A stretch of DNA of 64,000 nt from Aquabacter spiritensis (GTDB lineage: Bacteria; Pseudomonadota; Alphaproteobacteria; Rhizobiales; Xanthobacteraceae). Below are positions 6,994 through 15,589 of the stretch, piece by piece. The number at the start of each line of letters is the position of its first letter. Position 1 is the stretch's first letter. A program made the position numbers and the translations under genes. The stretch is taken from the NCBI RefSeq assembly GCF_004346185.1, contig NZ_SMAI01000014.1:1-64000 (forward strand), in the 5' to 3' direction. Below the pieces are notes generated by a model that had not been told where the DNA came from, searched no databases, and saw nothing but the letters and a program-made list of their open reading frames with translations.

Positions 6994-7809
6994 CGCGGGC
7001 CTCCCTCGGCGCGGCGGACTTTCGTGCCCGGGTCCCGGTGGTGCAGGGCCGGGGCACACCCCCCGCCGCCCCTTATTGGCGCAGCCGCGGGCGTGAGCAG
7101 GTTTGTCATGGACCATCTCCGGGGTTCCGGGAGCAACACGACCCGGCGCCCGATTGTTCCGACTGCCGGGGATCGGCGGGACCTCGCTGAGGACGACCTG
7201 CGATGGGGTGAAGCGGTCGGGGAATTCCCGAGGGGTGAAGTATGCCGATGTTCTGTCGACGGAAGAGCGGAAAGCGCGCGCGGTCGCGTGCGACCGCAAA
7301 CCCGACGGCGCCCGAAAATTCACTACGTTCTCAAAGACTTGGATCTGGCCAAGATCGACGAAAAATTCGACGTCGCGTCGGTTCGCACGGCATTGAACAC
7401 CAGCCGGACCTCGTCAGGCATCTCAACGACGTCGCTTGACCACTACATCAATGGATCCAAGGTGCCCGACGTCATTGGCGTTCACATCTCCCTACCAGAA
7501 CGTGGCGAATCGGTAGTAACGCTGCCATCCTGTGCATGCCAGGGTTGTGGGGGCGCCTCGATGTCTGGGAATCCCGGTGTTTTTCGGCGACGCCCGGTCG
7601 GCTCCCCCGCCGTGATCGCGCCAGAGATCCGCGGGACGCGGCCGGCTTCCCTGCTCGGCATGAGCGAGGGCCTCAGGGGGCGGTGGGCTGCGTCGCGGCA
7701 GGAGACGATAGGCGCCTGCTCCATCTTCCCGCCGTTCGGCGAGCCATCGGAGGAGAGCGAATGACCCGCCTGCGAGCGCCCGAGGGCGATCGAGCTTTCT
7801 CCGCGCAAT
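6994..7809. other. About 0.8 kb without an intact gene; possible gene remnant
   Basis: No reading frame here looks like a complete gene with a convincing start. One + frame across about 7312-7520 gives protein-like sequence (KIHYVLKDLDLAKIDEKF, then SLDHYINGSKVPDVIGVHIS) with plausible codon use, while the text around it is nonsense-like. The stretch is also less GC-rich than its neighbours. It may be a decayed gene. Confidence 0.35.
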
Positions 7810-8763
7810 CTAGAGGCGCAGCAGCCGTTCGGCGTTGCCGTGGCAGATCTTCGCGCGGATTTCTTCTCCGATCGGCGCGGATTCGATGAAATCGGAGGCG
7901 ACCTGCGGATCCTCATACGGATAGTCGACCGAGAACATCACGTTGTCGTCGCCCAATGCCTGGAGGGTCGCGTTGAGCGCCACAGGGTCGCATACCCCCG
8001 AAGTGGTGACGGCGATGTTGCGCTTGATGATCGCCGAGGGGAGATCGTCCGGCGCGAGCTTCTCGCCCAGGTCGAACTCCCGCCGGCTGTCGAGGCGCCA
8101 GAGGAGGAAGGGCAGCGTCTCGCCCATATGGCCGAGAATGATCTTCACGCTGGGAAAGCGGGTGAGCGTGCCACCAAACACCAGCCGCAGCGCGTGGGCG
8201 GCGGTTTCCGCGGTCCAGGCCCAGATTGGACCGCCGAGTTCGGGGCGATGCGCAAACATGGCGGGATGGTCGGCCATGCTGCCAGGATGCAGATAGACGG
8301 GGACATCGAGTTCCTGCACACGCTCCCAGAAAGGGATGTACTGGTCCTCGTCCAGATAGTGTCCGTTGGTCTGGCCGTTGATCAGCGCGCCCCGAAAGCC
8401 AAGCTCCCTGACGGCGCGTTCGAGTTCGGTTGCGGCGGCCCCGGCGTCCTGCATCGCCAGATGGGCAAAGCCGGCATAGCGATCCGGCCGCTTCTGCACC
8501 TCCCGCGCGAGGAAATCATTGGCGTCGCAGGCGAGCCGGATCGCCTCCTGGGCATCGCGGACGCCCTGAACCCCCGGCGTGGTGACGGAGAGCACCATCA
8601 CCTCGATGCCGGTCCGGTCCATCATCTCGAGCCGCAGCGCGTCGAAATCGGCCAGACGACGTTCGACATCCGCGAAGAGCGCGTCGCTTTGCGTCGGCCT
8701 TGCCACGTATTTCCCGGCGAGCCCCGGCGTCGTGAAGTGCTCTTCAAGCGCGATTTTGCGCAT
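7810..8763 (-). CDS. Amidohydrolase-family decarboxylase (gamma-resorcylate/2,3-dihydroxybenzoate decarboxylase type)
   Basis: 317 aa, the normal length for this non-oxidative decarboxylase branch of the amidohydrolase superfamily (ACMSD-like TIM barrel, one divalent metal). The family fingerprint is present: MRKIALEEHF (metal Glu and His), PVYLHPGSMADHP (His), ILGHMGETLPFLLWRLDSRR (His and Arg) and FSVDYPYEDP (catalytic Asp). Such enzymes remove, or reversibly add, a carboxyl group ortho to a phenolic hydroxyl. The substrate cannot be told from sequence, and hydrolase relatives exist. It stands alone, with no aromatic pathway genes adjacent. Confidence 0.85.
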   Translation of the reverse strand: MRKIALEEHFTTPGLAGKYVARPTQSDALFADVERRLADFDALRLEMMDRTGIEVMVLSVTTPGVQGVRDAQEAIRLACDANDFLAREVQKRPDRYAGFAHLAMQDAGAAATELERAVRELGFRGALINGQTNGHYLDEDQYIPFWERVQELDVPVYLHPGSMADHPAMFAHRPELGGPIWAWTAETAAHALRLVFGGTLTRFPSVKIILGHMGETLPFLLWRLDSRREFDLGEKLAPDDLPSAIIKRNIAVTTSGVCDPVALNATLQALGDDNVMFSVDYPYEDPQVASDFIESAPIGEEIRAKICHGNAERLLRL

Positions 8764-9141
8764 GTGTCCGCTCCTCTTGGGTCGTCGCGTGGCGCCGTGG
8801 GCCATTGTCCCAGTGCGAGCACCTGTAACATGAAAACTCCGGGGAGGCCTGCCGCCGGTCCCCCGCGAAGCGCGCCTTACCCTGGCCGGCGAAAGGGGGG
8901 AGCGATATCGCCATTGTCACGGCAAAGACCAAGCCGCTCCGGCGATCGGCGGCGGTTCCTTTTGGCTGCGCGTCGCCGTCGCCGCGGAGGATGACCCAGG
9001 AACGCTCGAAGCGCCCGGAGGCGGCGGCCGGCGGAACGCCTCGTGAACGGGCTTCCCCAGTTTTCCCCCAGACCGGGGCGCGCGTTCTTGCCGTGTTCTG
9101 CCTGTCTGTGCGCGGACGATGCCGGGAAACGGCGAGAAAGC
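8764..9141. other. Intergenic region, no gene seen
   Basis: The stretch of 378 bp between the amidohydrolase start and the tRNA gene. Reading frames across it are long only because of high GC. I see no convincing start, motif or hairpin. Confidence 0.5.
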
Positions 9142-9216
<75 letters not shown>

Positions 9217-9355
9217 AAACCTGATCCGGGGCCGAGGGGTCGGCGCTGCCCGCGAGCGCGGGACCGGATGCGGCGGATGCACCGCCGCGAGCGCGCCGTT
9301 CCTGCCACAAGCGCGCGGGGTGCGCAAGCCTTCCCGCTGCGGCGCGCCGCGGCGT

Positions 9356-10093
9356 TCACAGTTTCAGCCGCTTGAACAGCGGTTCGGGAAGCAGCCGCAC
9401 CAATGTCATGACGAGGCGCCAGACCGGCCGGGCATAGACCACGTCGCGCCGCCCGGCCATCGCCGCGGCCACCGCCTTGGCGACGTCGTCCGGCGTCGCG
9501 GTGAGGAGCGGCGGCAGTTTCAGATGCGCCGTCATGCGGGTGCGCACGAAGCCGGGCTTCACCGTGATCACCCGGATGCCGCGCGGCGCGAGCCGGTTGC
9601 GCAGGCCGGACAGGAAGGCGGTGAAGCCGGCCTTGGCGGCGCCGTAGAGATAGTTCGAGCCGCGCCCCCGCTCCCCGGCGACCGAACTCACGCCGATGAT
9701 GGCGCCCGTGCCGCGCGCCGAAAAGCGCGTGGCGATGGCGCCGAGCAGCAAAGCCGGTCCCTCGAAATTGCTGCGCAGGACCAGCCGGGCATGCGCCGGG
9801 TCGATCTCGCCGCGCGCCTGGTCGCCGAGCAGCCCGACGACGCAGACCGCCGCGTCCGGCAGCGCCGGCAGGCCGTCGAGGAAGGCCGGGAAGGCGTCGT
9901 CCTCCAGGATGTCGAGCCGGTGCAGCGTCGCCGCCGCACCGGTCCGGGCCGCAACGTCGTCGGCGGTCCGGGCGGCCTCGTCCAGGTCGCGCGCGGCGAA
10001 TTGGAGCCGCCAGCCGGCGGCGGCGAAGCGCAGGGCGATCGCCCGGCCGATGTCGGACGTGGCGCCGATGAGGAGAAGGGTCTGCGGGGCCAT
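9356..10093 (-). CDS. dprE2: Decaprenylphosphoryl-2-keto-ribose reductase (DprE2-like SDR)
   Basis: 245 aa short-chain dehydrogenase. The NAD(P) site is LIGATSDIGRAIAL (residues 7-20). The catalytic set is Ser in IGVSSVAGERG plus Tyr and Lys in YLYGAAKAGF. The C-terminal hydrophobic stretch (VWRLVMTLVRLLPEPLFKRL) resembles DprE2 and may touch the membrane-bound lipid substrate. DprE2 reduces the 2-keto intermediate to decaprenyl-phosphoryl-arabinose, completing the epimerisation begun by DprE1. Its start overlaps the dprE1 stop (TGATG at 10095-10091), so the two are translationally coupled. Identity rests on fold plus partner; the SDR alone would not be specific. Confidence 0.88.
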   Translation of the reverse strand: MAPQTLLLIGATSDIGRAIALRFAAAGWRLQFAARDLDEAARTADDVAARTGAAATLHRLDILEDDAFPAFLDGLPALPDAAVCVVGLLGDQARGEIDPAHARLVLRSNFEGPALLLGAIATRFSARGTGAIIGVSSVAGERGRGSNYLYGAAKAGFTAFLSGLRNRLAPRGIRVITVKPGFVRTRMTAHLKLPPLLTATPDDVAKAVAAAMAGRRDVVYARPVWRLVMTLVRLLPEPLFKRLKL

Positions 10094-11427
10094 CAGATGG
10101 CGAGCCTTTCGGAGAGGCGGGAGGCGATGCGCCCGGGCGCGCCGATGTCGCGGCGCAGGGCCTGGAAGCCGGGCAGGCCGGGATAGCCCGCCGCGAAGGT
10201 GGCCGGCGCCTGCCGCGCATCCTTGGCGAGATAGAGCCGCCCGCCGGCCGCGACGACGAGGCGGTCGAGTTCGTCGAGCAACGCGAAGACCGGCCCGGCG
10301 GCGGGCAGGTCGAGGGTCAGAGTGAGCCCTTCCATCGGAAAGGAGAGCGCGCCGTGCCCCGGCCCCAATTGCTTGAGCACCGAGAGGAAGGACGCCGCGC
10401 CGTGGTGCGACACGCGCTCGATGACGGCGCCGACCAGGGCGCCCGCCCCCGGCCCCGGGACCACGAACTGATATTGCAGGAAGCCGCGCCGGCCATAGAT
10501 CCGGTTCCACCCGCCGATCGCGTCGAGCGGGAAGAAATAGCGATCCCACGGCACCAGGACCGGCGCCCCGGCCTGCCGCGCGCCGGCGCGGAAATAGAGC
10601 GCGTTGAACGCCGCGACCGAGAGCCGGTTGAGGGTTCCCGAAGGCAGATCGCACGGCACCGCGAGCCAAGCCGGCCGGGCCGCGGGAAAGCGCGGCGCGG
10701 TGGGCAGGCCGGCGGCGAGGTCCGCCAGCGCGGCGTGTTCCCCCGCAAAGACCAGGCCGCGCCCGAGGCCGGCGCCGCGCGCCAGCGTGTCGATCCAGGC
10801 GACGCAATAGGGCGCCGTCCCCGCTGCGGCCAAGGCCGCGAGCGTGGCGTCGAGATCGGCCGTCGCGACCGTATTCTGGCGGATCCAGCCGGTCGCGATC
10901 GGCCGCAGCCGGAAGGTCAGATCGAGAATGGTCCCGGTGAGCCCCATCCCGCCGATCGTGGCGCGGAACACAGCGGCGTTTTCGTTCGGTCCGCAGACGA
11001 GCGTCCCGCCGCCCGGCAGCGCGAGCGTCAGCGCCTCGACATGATCGCCGAACCCGCCGTCGCGATGGTGATTCTTGCCGTGCACGTCGGCCGCCGCCAT
11101 GCCGCCGAGCGTGACGGCCATGGTGCCCGGAACGACCGGGGGAAACAGGCCGAGCGGCACGGCGAGAGCGAGAAGGTCGCAGAGCAGCAGGCCCGCTTCG
11201 GCGCGGATCCGTCCGGTTTCCCGGTCGAAGGCGCGGATGCGGTCCAGCGCGCCGGTGCCGAGCGTGGCGGCGGCGCCGATCGCGGCATCGCCATAGGCCC
11301 GGCCGTTGCCGCGCGCGATCAGGCCGGCCTGCTGCGCCATCAGACCTTGCACCGCGCGAGGCGTGGCGGGGTGCAGCAGCCGCGTCGCGTGGCGCGGATA
11401 GCGCCCCCAGCCGGACAGTTCGGTCAT
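10093..11427 (-). CDS. dprE1: Decaprenylphosphoryl-ribose 2'-oxidase (DprE1-like FAD enzyme)
   Basis: 444 aa. The FAD-binding-4 fold shows ARGNGRAYGDAAI (residues 39-50) and TLGGMAAADVHGKNHH, with the HGKNHH box (116-121) being diagnostic of the DprE1 branch. Near the C-terminus LYLAKDAR supplies the flavin-site Lys, followed by the YPGLPGFQALRRDI tail seen in mycobacterial DprE1. The enzyme oxidises the ribose C2' of polyprenyl-phosphoryl-ribose. In the segment GLTLTLDLP the position that appears to align with the benzothiazinone-target Cys is Thr. It overlaps gtrA by 4 nt and dprE2 by 1 nt. Confidence 0.92.
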   Translation of the reverse strand: MTELSGWGRYPRHATRLLHPATPRAVQGLMAQQAGLIARGNGRAYGDAAIGAAATLGTGALDRIRAFDRETGRIRAEAGLLLCDLLALAVPLGLFPPVVPGTMAVTLGGMAAADVHGKNHHRDGGFGDHVEALTLALPGGGTLVCGPNENAAVFRATIGGMGLTGTILDLTFRLRPIATGWIRQNTVATADLDATLAALAAAGTAPYCVAWIDTLARGAGLGRGLVFAGEHAALADLAAGLPTAPRFPAARPAWLAVPCDLPSGTLNRLSVAAFNALYFRAGARQAGAPVLVPWDRYFFPLDAIGGWNRIYGRRGFLQYQFVVPGPGAGALVGAVIERVSHHGAASFLSVLKQLGPGHGALSFPMEGLTLTLDLPAAGPVFALLDELDRLVVAAGGRLYLAKDARQAPATFAAGYPGLPGFQALRRDIGAPGRIASRLSERLAI

Positions 11428-11837
11428 GTCCGCCGCTCCGTGAAGACGAAGGCGCGGTCGAGCAGGAATTTCGCGCCGTACCCGATGGCGAGACCGATCA
11501 CGGCGCCCGCATATTTCGCGAAATCGGTGCCGAAGAGCGTCCAGAAGGCGATTTCGAAGGCCCAGAAGACCAAAGTCGTCCCCACGCTGAAGGCGCCATA
11601 GACCAACACTTTGCGCAGTTCGCGGCCATGGCCGGAATAGGCGTCGTCGAACACGAAGATCTTGTCGAGCAGATATTTGAGCACGAAGCCGGCGGCGGTG
11701 CCGGCGAGGATCGAGAGTTCGAGACGCGCCCCGGGGATCTGGAGCACGGCTTCCTGCGCGGCGAGATTGGCCAGGGTGGCGAGCGCCGCGAACAGCAGAT
11801 AGAGGCGGAACATGGCCGCCGGCGCGCGCGGTGCCAT
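11424..11837 (-). CDS. GtrA-family membrane protein
   Basis: 137 aa with four hydrophobic helices (about 10-30, 42-62, 78-100, 105-128), the GtrA plan. The repeated pattern FVLKYLLDKIFVF and GAKFLLDRAFVF is typical. GtrA proteins are thought to help move polyprenyl-phosphate sugars across the inner membrane. In mycobacteria a GtrA-type gene (Rv3789) also lies directly beside dprE1 and dprE2. Both its ends overlap the neighbouring genes (TGATG at the start, ATGA at the stop), which argues for a role in the same pathway, for example flipping or presenting the arabinose donor. That role is inference. Confidence 0.87.
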   Translation of the reverse strand: MAPRAPAAMFRLYLLFAALATLANLAAQEAVLQIPGARLELSILAGTAAGFVLKYLLDKIFVFDDAYSGHGRELRKVLVYGAFSVGTTLVFWAFEIAFWTLFGTDFAKYAGAVIGLAIGYGAKFLLDRAFVFTERRT

Positions 11838-13285
11838 CAGATGCTCGCGGCGACCACGAGCGCGCCGGAAAGGACGACGATCTGGCTGACGCGGTCGGTG
11901 ACCGCGAAGATCACCGGATCGTCGTGCATCGCGCCGCGATGCGTCAGCAGGCAGATGCGGCTGACCCAATAGAGCAGCAGCACGCAGAGCAGCCACAGGG
12001 TCGAGGGATGGCCGTAGAGCGGCCGCACGTCGGCGCTGGTGACGTAAAGCGCAAGGATCAGCACCGCGACATAGCCGCTGGCGAGCGCCATGGTCTGGAG
12101 CAGCGGCAGATCGGCGATCCGGTAGGCGCGCCCGACCGGGTCGCCCGAGCCCGCGGCCTTCAGGGCGGTGAGTTCCGCGCTGCGCTTCACCAGAGCGAGG
12201 CTGAAGAACAGGAAGGTGGCGAAGGCGATGAGCCAGTCGGAGATCACGATCCCGGTCGCGGCGGCGCCGGCCACCATGCGGGTGCCGTAGAGGCAGGCCA
12301 GCATGACCACGTCGACCAGCAGCCGCCGCTTCAGGACGAGGGAATAGGCGCAGGTGCTCAGGAAATAGAGCCCGAGCACGCCGGCGAAGGCCGCCGGGAG
12401 CGCCAGAGCCAGCACAAAGGCGGTGATCAGCAGCGCCGGGACCATGGCCGCGCCCCAGGCCGGCGCGATGCGGCCGGCCGCAAAGGGGCGGTGGCGCTTG
12501 CGCGGATGGGTGCGGTCGCCCGCGAGATCGAGCAGATCGTTGAGGATATAAACGCTCGATGCGCACAGGCTGAAGCTGACGAAGGCGAGCATCGCGGCGA
12601 GGAGCGGCCAGCCGAACGCGTGGGCGGCGAAGACCGGGATGAAGATCAGGACATTCTTCAACCATTGATGCGGGCGCATTGCCGCGAGCGCGGCGCGCCA
12701 CCGCGCCGGCCGCGCGCTTGCGGAGGCGTCCTGCGCGGCATCCCCGGCCCGCAGGGTTTCGGGGGCGAGGATGCCTGCGGCCGCGGCGCGTATCGGATCC
12801 TGCGGGGGCACCGTGCCGACCAGATCGAAGCCGCCCGGGCCGAAGGCCGCGACGAGCCTCTGCGCCCTCTGCACGCCCGCGAAGCGCGTGCCGCCCTCCG
12901 CCCCGAAGCTGCCCGAGACGAAGCCGAGCATGGCGGCGAGCGCGGCCACATGGCGCGCGTCGGCCGAGGCGGCGAGATAGATCGGCCGGCCCTGCGCCGC
13001 CTGTTCGCGCAGCGCGGCGAGCATTCCGGTGTCGAGCGGGAGGCTGGTCGCGTCGAGCACCACCAGATCCGCGATCCGGCCGGCCAGCGCCGCGCGTCCC
13101 GCGCCGATCGCGCCCGCGGTCCGCACCGCCAGCAGCGGACGGGTCGCCAGCAGGTGCAGAAAGGCCTCCGTGCCGAGGCCGGTGCGCAGGAGGGCGGTGT
13201 CGAGATCGACCACGAGCGGGCGTCCGGTCGCCGCCGGGGCGTCCGGCGCGGCATCATCCGTGGGGACATCGGCGCGCTGCGCCAT
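11837..13285 (-). CDS. ubiA: HAD-like domain fused to UbiA-family prenyltransferase (DPPR-synthase type)
   Basis: 482 aa. Residues 20-185 form a HAD-like domain opening VVDLDTALLRTG (D27, D29). Its later motif is GTVPPQD (157-163), where HAD phosphatases have G-D/N-x-x-x-D, so it is diverged. Residues 195-482 are a polytopic UbiA prenyltransferase with the Mg/prenyl-pyrophosphate motif NDLLDLAGD (249-257) followed by P-x-K-x-x-RP (261-267). The UbiA member partnered with DprE1/E2 transfers phosphoribose from PRPP to decaprenyl phosphate; the HAD domain could remove the 5-phosphate. It is the first gene of the coupled operon. Start 13285 is chosen because upstream sequence looks non-coding. 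Confidence 0.88.
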   Translation of the reverse strand: MAQRADVPTDDAAPDAPAATGRPLVVDLDTALLRTGLGTEAFLHLLATRPLLAVRTAGAIGAGRAALAGRIADLVVLDATSLPLDTGMLAALREQAAQGRPIYLAASADARHVAALAAMLGFVSGSFGAEGGTRFAGVQRAQRLVAAFGPGGFDLVGTVPPQDPIRAAAAGILAPETLRAGDAAQDASASARPARWRAALAAMRPHQWLKNVLIFIPVFAAHAFGWPLLAAMLAFVSFSLCASSVYILNDLLDLAGDRTHPRKRHRPFAAGRIAPAWGAAMVPALLITAFVLALALPAAFAGVLGLYFLSTCAYSLVLKRRLLVDVVMLACLYGTRMVAGAAATGIVISDWLIAFATFLFFSLALVKRSAELTALKAAGSGDPVGRAYRIADLPLLQTMALASGYVAVLILALYVTSADVRPLYGHPSTLWLLCVLLLYWVSRICLLTHRGAMHDDPVIFAVTDRVSQIVVLSGALVVAASI

Positions 13286-13494
13286 CGGTCGGCCAAGCTC
13301 CGGAACCAGGGGGCTCCAGTCATGCCCCAGGTCTCGGGCCGGAGGAAGGGACTTATCGGGATGCCGCGCCGGCGCACTGCCCGATCGCGGTGCAATCCCG
13401 CTGCAGCGCGCACTTTTTTTGCGCCTGCACAAGGCTTGAGCGGCGCGCGGCGCGGGTCTAGCCTCTCCTCGGGGCAATCGGGGCGGTGGGGCTC
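13286..13494. other. Divergent promoter region
   Basis: This 209-bp gap separates the leftward ubiA-gtrA-dprE1-dprE2 operon from the rightward spermidine-type importer. A run of T (near 13409-13417) inside otherwise GC-rich DNA is the only AT-rich spot. I cannot place either promoter securely. Confidence 0.4.
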
Positions 13495-14661
13495 ATGGCC
13501 AAGACGCGGACGCAGACCATTGGCGCCGTCCGGCGCACTTTCTCTCCTTGGACCGACGCGACCGCGACGCCGCTCATCCGGTTCGAGAATGTGGTGAAAA
13601 GGTTTGGTGCCTTCACCGCCGTCAACAATGTCAGCCTCGACATTTACGAGCGCGAATTCTTCGCGCTGCTCGGCCCCTCGGGCTGCGGCAAGACCACCTT
13701 GATGCGCATGCTGGCCGGGTTCGAGGATCCGACCGAAGGGCGCATCACGCTGGCCGGTCAGGATCTTTCCGGCGTCCCGCCGTATCGGCGGCCGGTCAAC
13801 ATGATGTTCCAGTCCTACGCGTTGTTCCCGCATATGAGCGTCGCCGACAACATCGCCTTCGGCCCGAAGCAGGCCGGCATGGCGAAGGCCGACATCGATG
13901 CGCGGGTCGAGGAAATGCTGACGCTGGTGAAGCTCGAAAGCTTCGCCAAGCGCAAGCCGCACCAGCTCTCCGGCGGCCAGCGCCAGCGCGTCGCGCTCGC
14001 CCGCTCGCTGGCGACGCGGCCCAAGGTCCTGCTGCTCGACGAGCCGCTCGGCGCGCTCGACAAGAAGCTGCGCGAGGAGACCCAGTTCGAGCTGATGGAT
14101 CTCCAGATGGAGCTCGGCATGACCTTCCTGATCGTGACCCACGACCAGGAAGAGGCGATGACGGTGGCCGACCGGATCGCCGTGATGAATCACGGCGTGC
14201 TGGTCCAGGTCGATCCGCCGGCGGCGATCTACGAGCAGCCGGCGACGAAATACGTCGCGGACTTCATCGGCGACGTGAACATCGTGGAATGCGTCGTCGA
14301 TGGCTGTTTCGGCGGCGATCTGCGCCTGTCGACCCCGATCACGCCGCATCCGCTCCAGATCGCGCAGGGCGATGCCGGCGGCGTCAAGACAGGCGACAAG
14401 GTGTGGCTCGCCATCCGGCCGGAGAAGCTGCGCATCTCGCTCGAGGCCCCGGACGCCGCGGCGGGCAACTGCTTCGCAGGCGAAATCTTCGACATCGGCT
14501 ATCTCGGCGATCTCTCCGTCTATCATGTCGAACTGCCCTGCGGCACCCGGATCAAGGTGTCCCAGCCGAACCTCTCGCGCATGGTGGAACGCCCCATCAG
14601 CTGGGAGGACAAGGTCTATGTCACCTTCACGCCGCATGCCGGCGTGGTGCTGAGCCGATAG
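13495..14661 (+). CDS. potG: Spermidine/putrescine-type ABC transporter ATPase
   Basis: 388 aa. The nucleotide-binding domain has Walker A GPSGCGKTT, signature LSGGQRQRVALARSLA, Walker B VLLLDEPLGALD and the switch His in TFLIVTHDQEEA. A C-terminal TOBE domain (about 285-385) is as in PotA/PotG. It couples ATP hydrolysis to polyamine uptake with the two permeases that follow. ATG 13495 is taken; a GTG at 13486 in frame is the alternative. The permease begins 10 nt after its stop. Confidence 0.92.
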   Translation: MAKTRTQTIGAVRRTFSPWTDATATPLIRFENVVKRFGAFTAVNNVSLDIYEREFFALLGPSGCGKTTLMRMLAGFEDPTEGRITLAGQDLSGVPPYRRPVNMMFQSYALFPHMSVADNIAFGPKQAGMAKADIDARVEEMLTLVKLESFAKRKPHQLSGGQRQRVALARSLATRPKVLLLDEPLGALDKKLREETQFELMDLQMELGMTFLIVTHDQEEAMTVADRIAVMNHGVLVQVDPPAAIYEQPATKYVADFIGDVNIVECVVDGCFGGDLRLSTPITPHPLQIAQGDAGGVKTGDKVWLAIRPEKLRISLEAPDAAAGNCFAGEIFDIGYLGDLSVYHVELPCGTRIKVSQPNLSRMVERPISWEDKVYVTFTPHAGVVLSR

Positions 14662-14671
14662 GGGGCGCGCC

Positions 14672-15589
14672 ATGGCCACCGCGGGGGAAAAGGGGATCGG
14701 CCGGCTGTTCGTGATCGCCGTGCCGTATCTCTGGTTGCTGGTCCTGTTTCTGGTGCCGTTCCTGATCGTGCTGAAGATCAGCCTGTCGCAGGACGTGATC
14801 GCGCAGCCGCCATATGCGCCGCTGCTGGACCTGTCGCAGGGCTGGGCGGGCTTCGTCGATTTCCTGTCCCAGCTCAATTTCGACAATTATGTCTACGTGC
14901 TGGACTGGAACAACGAGTTCCTCGACGCCTACGGCTCCAGCCTGATCATCGCTGCGGTCTCGACCGTGCTCCTGCTTCTGGTGGGCTATCCGATCGCTTA
15001 TGCCATGGCGCGGGCGCCGCGCACGCTCCAGCCGACTTTGCTGATGCTGGTGATCCTGCCGTTCTGGACCTCGTTCCTGATCCGGGTCTATGCCTGGATC
15101 GGCATCCTCTCGCAGGATGGGCTGCTCAATCAGGCGCTCCAAGCGCTCGGCCTGATCGATGCGCCGCTCGAAATCCTCAACACCGATCTCGCGGTCTATA
15201 TCGGCATCGTCTATTCCTACCTGCCCTTCATGGTCCTGCCGCTCTATGCCGCGCTGGAGAAGCTCGACGGGACTCTGCTGGAGGCGGCCGAGGATCTCGG
15301 CTGCCCGCCGATGCGGGCCTTCTGGCTCGTCACCTTCCCGCTGTCGCTGCCCGGCGTCGCCGCCGGCTGCCTGCTCTGCTTCATTCCCGCCGTGGGCGAG
15401 TTCGTGATCCCCGATCTGCTCGGCGGCTCCGACACGCTGATGATCGGCAAGTCGCTATGGACGGAATTCACCGTCAACCGCTCCTGGACCGCCTCCTCGG
15501 CGGTGGCGGTGCTGCTGCTCATCGTCCTCGTGGTGCCGATCGTGATCTATCAGAACATCCAGGCGCGTCAACTGGAGGCCGGGAAATGA
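14672..15589 (+). CDS. potH: Spermidine/putrescine-type ABC permease (PotH-like)
   Basis: 305 aa inner-membrane protein with six helices (first about 15-35, last about 275-297) and the ATPase-docking EAA loop (LLEAAEDLGCPPMRAFW, about 207-223). A long loop between helices 1 and 2 (SLSQDVIAQPPYAPLLDL) is usual for PotB/PotH. Its stop overlaps the next permease by 4 nt. With its partner it forms the channel of the importer. Confidence 0.92.
   Translation: MATAGEKGIGRLFVIAVPYLWLLVLFLVPFLIVLKISLSQDVIAQPPYAPLLDLSQGWAGFVDFLSQLNFDNYVYVLDWNNEFLDAYGSSLIIAAVSTVLLLLVGYPIAYAMARAPRTLQPTLLMLVILPFWTSFLIRVYAWIGILSQDGLLNQALQALGLIDAPLEILNTDLAVYIGIVYSYLPFMVLPLYAALEKLDGTLLEAAEDLGCPPMRAFWLVTFPLSLPGVAAGCLLCFIPAVGEFVIPDLLGGSDTLMIGKSLWTEFTVNRSWTASSAVAVLLLIVLVVPIVIYQNIQARQLEAGK

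Noticed and set aside
12658-14886. Very long minus-strand frame across the potG region
   Set aside because: It is antisense to an intact ABC ATPase with all motifs; the translation has no domain logic and many His/Arg/Asp runs.
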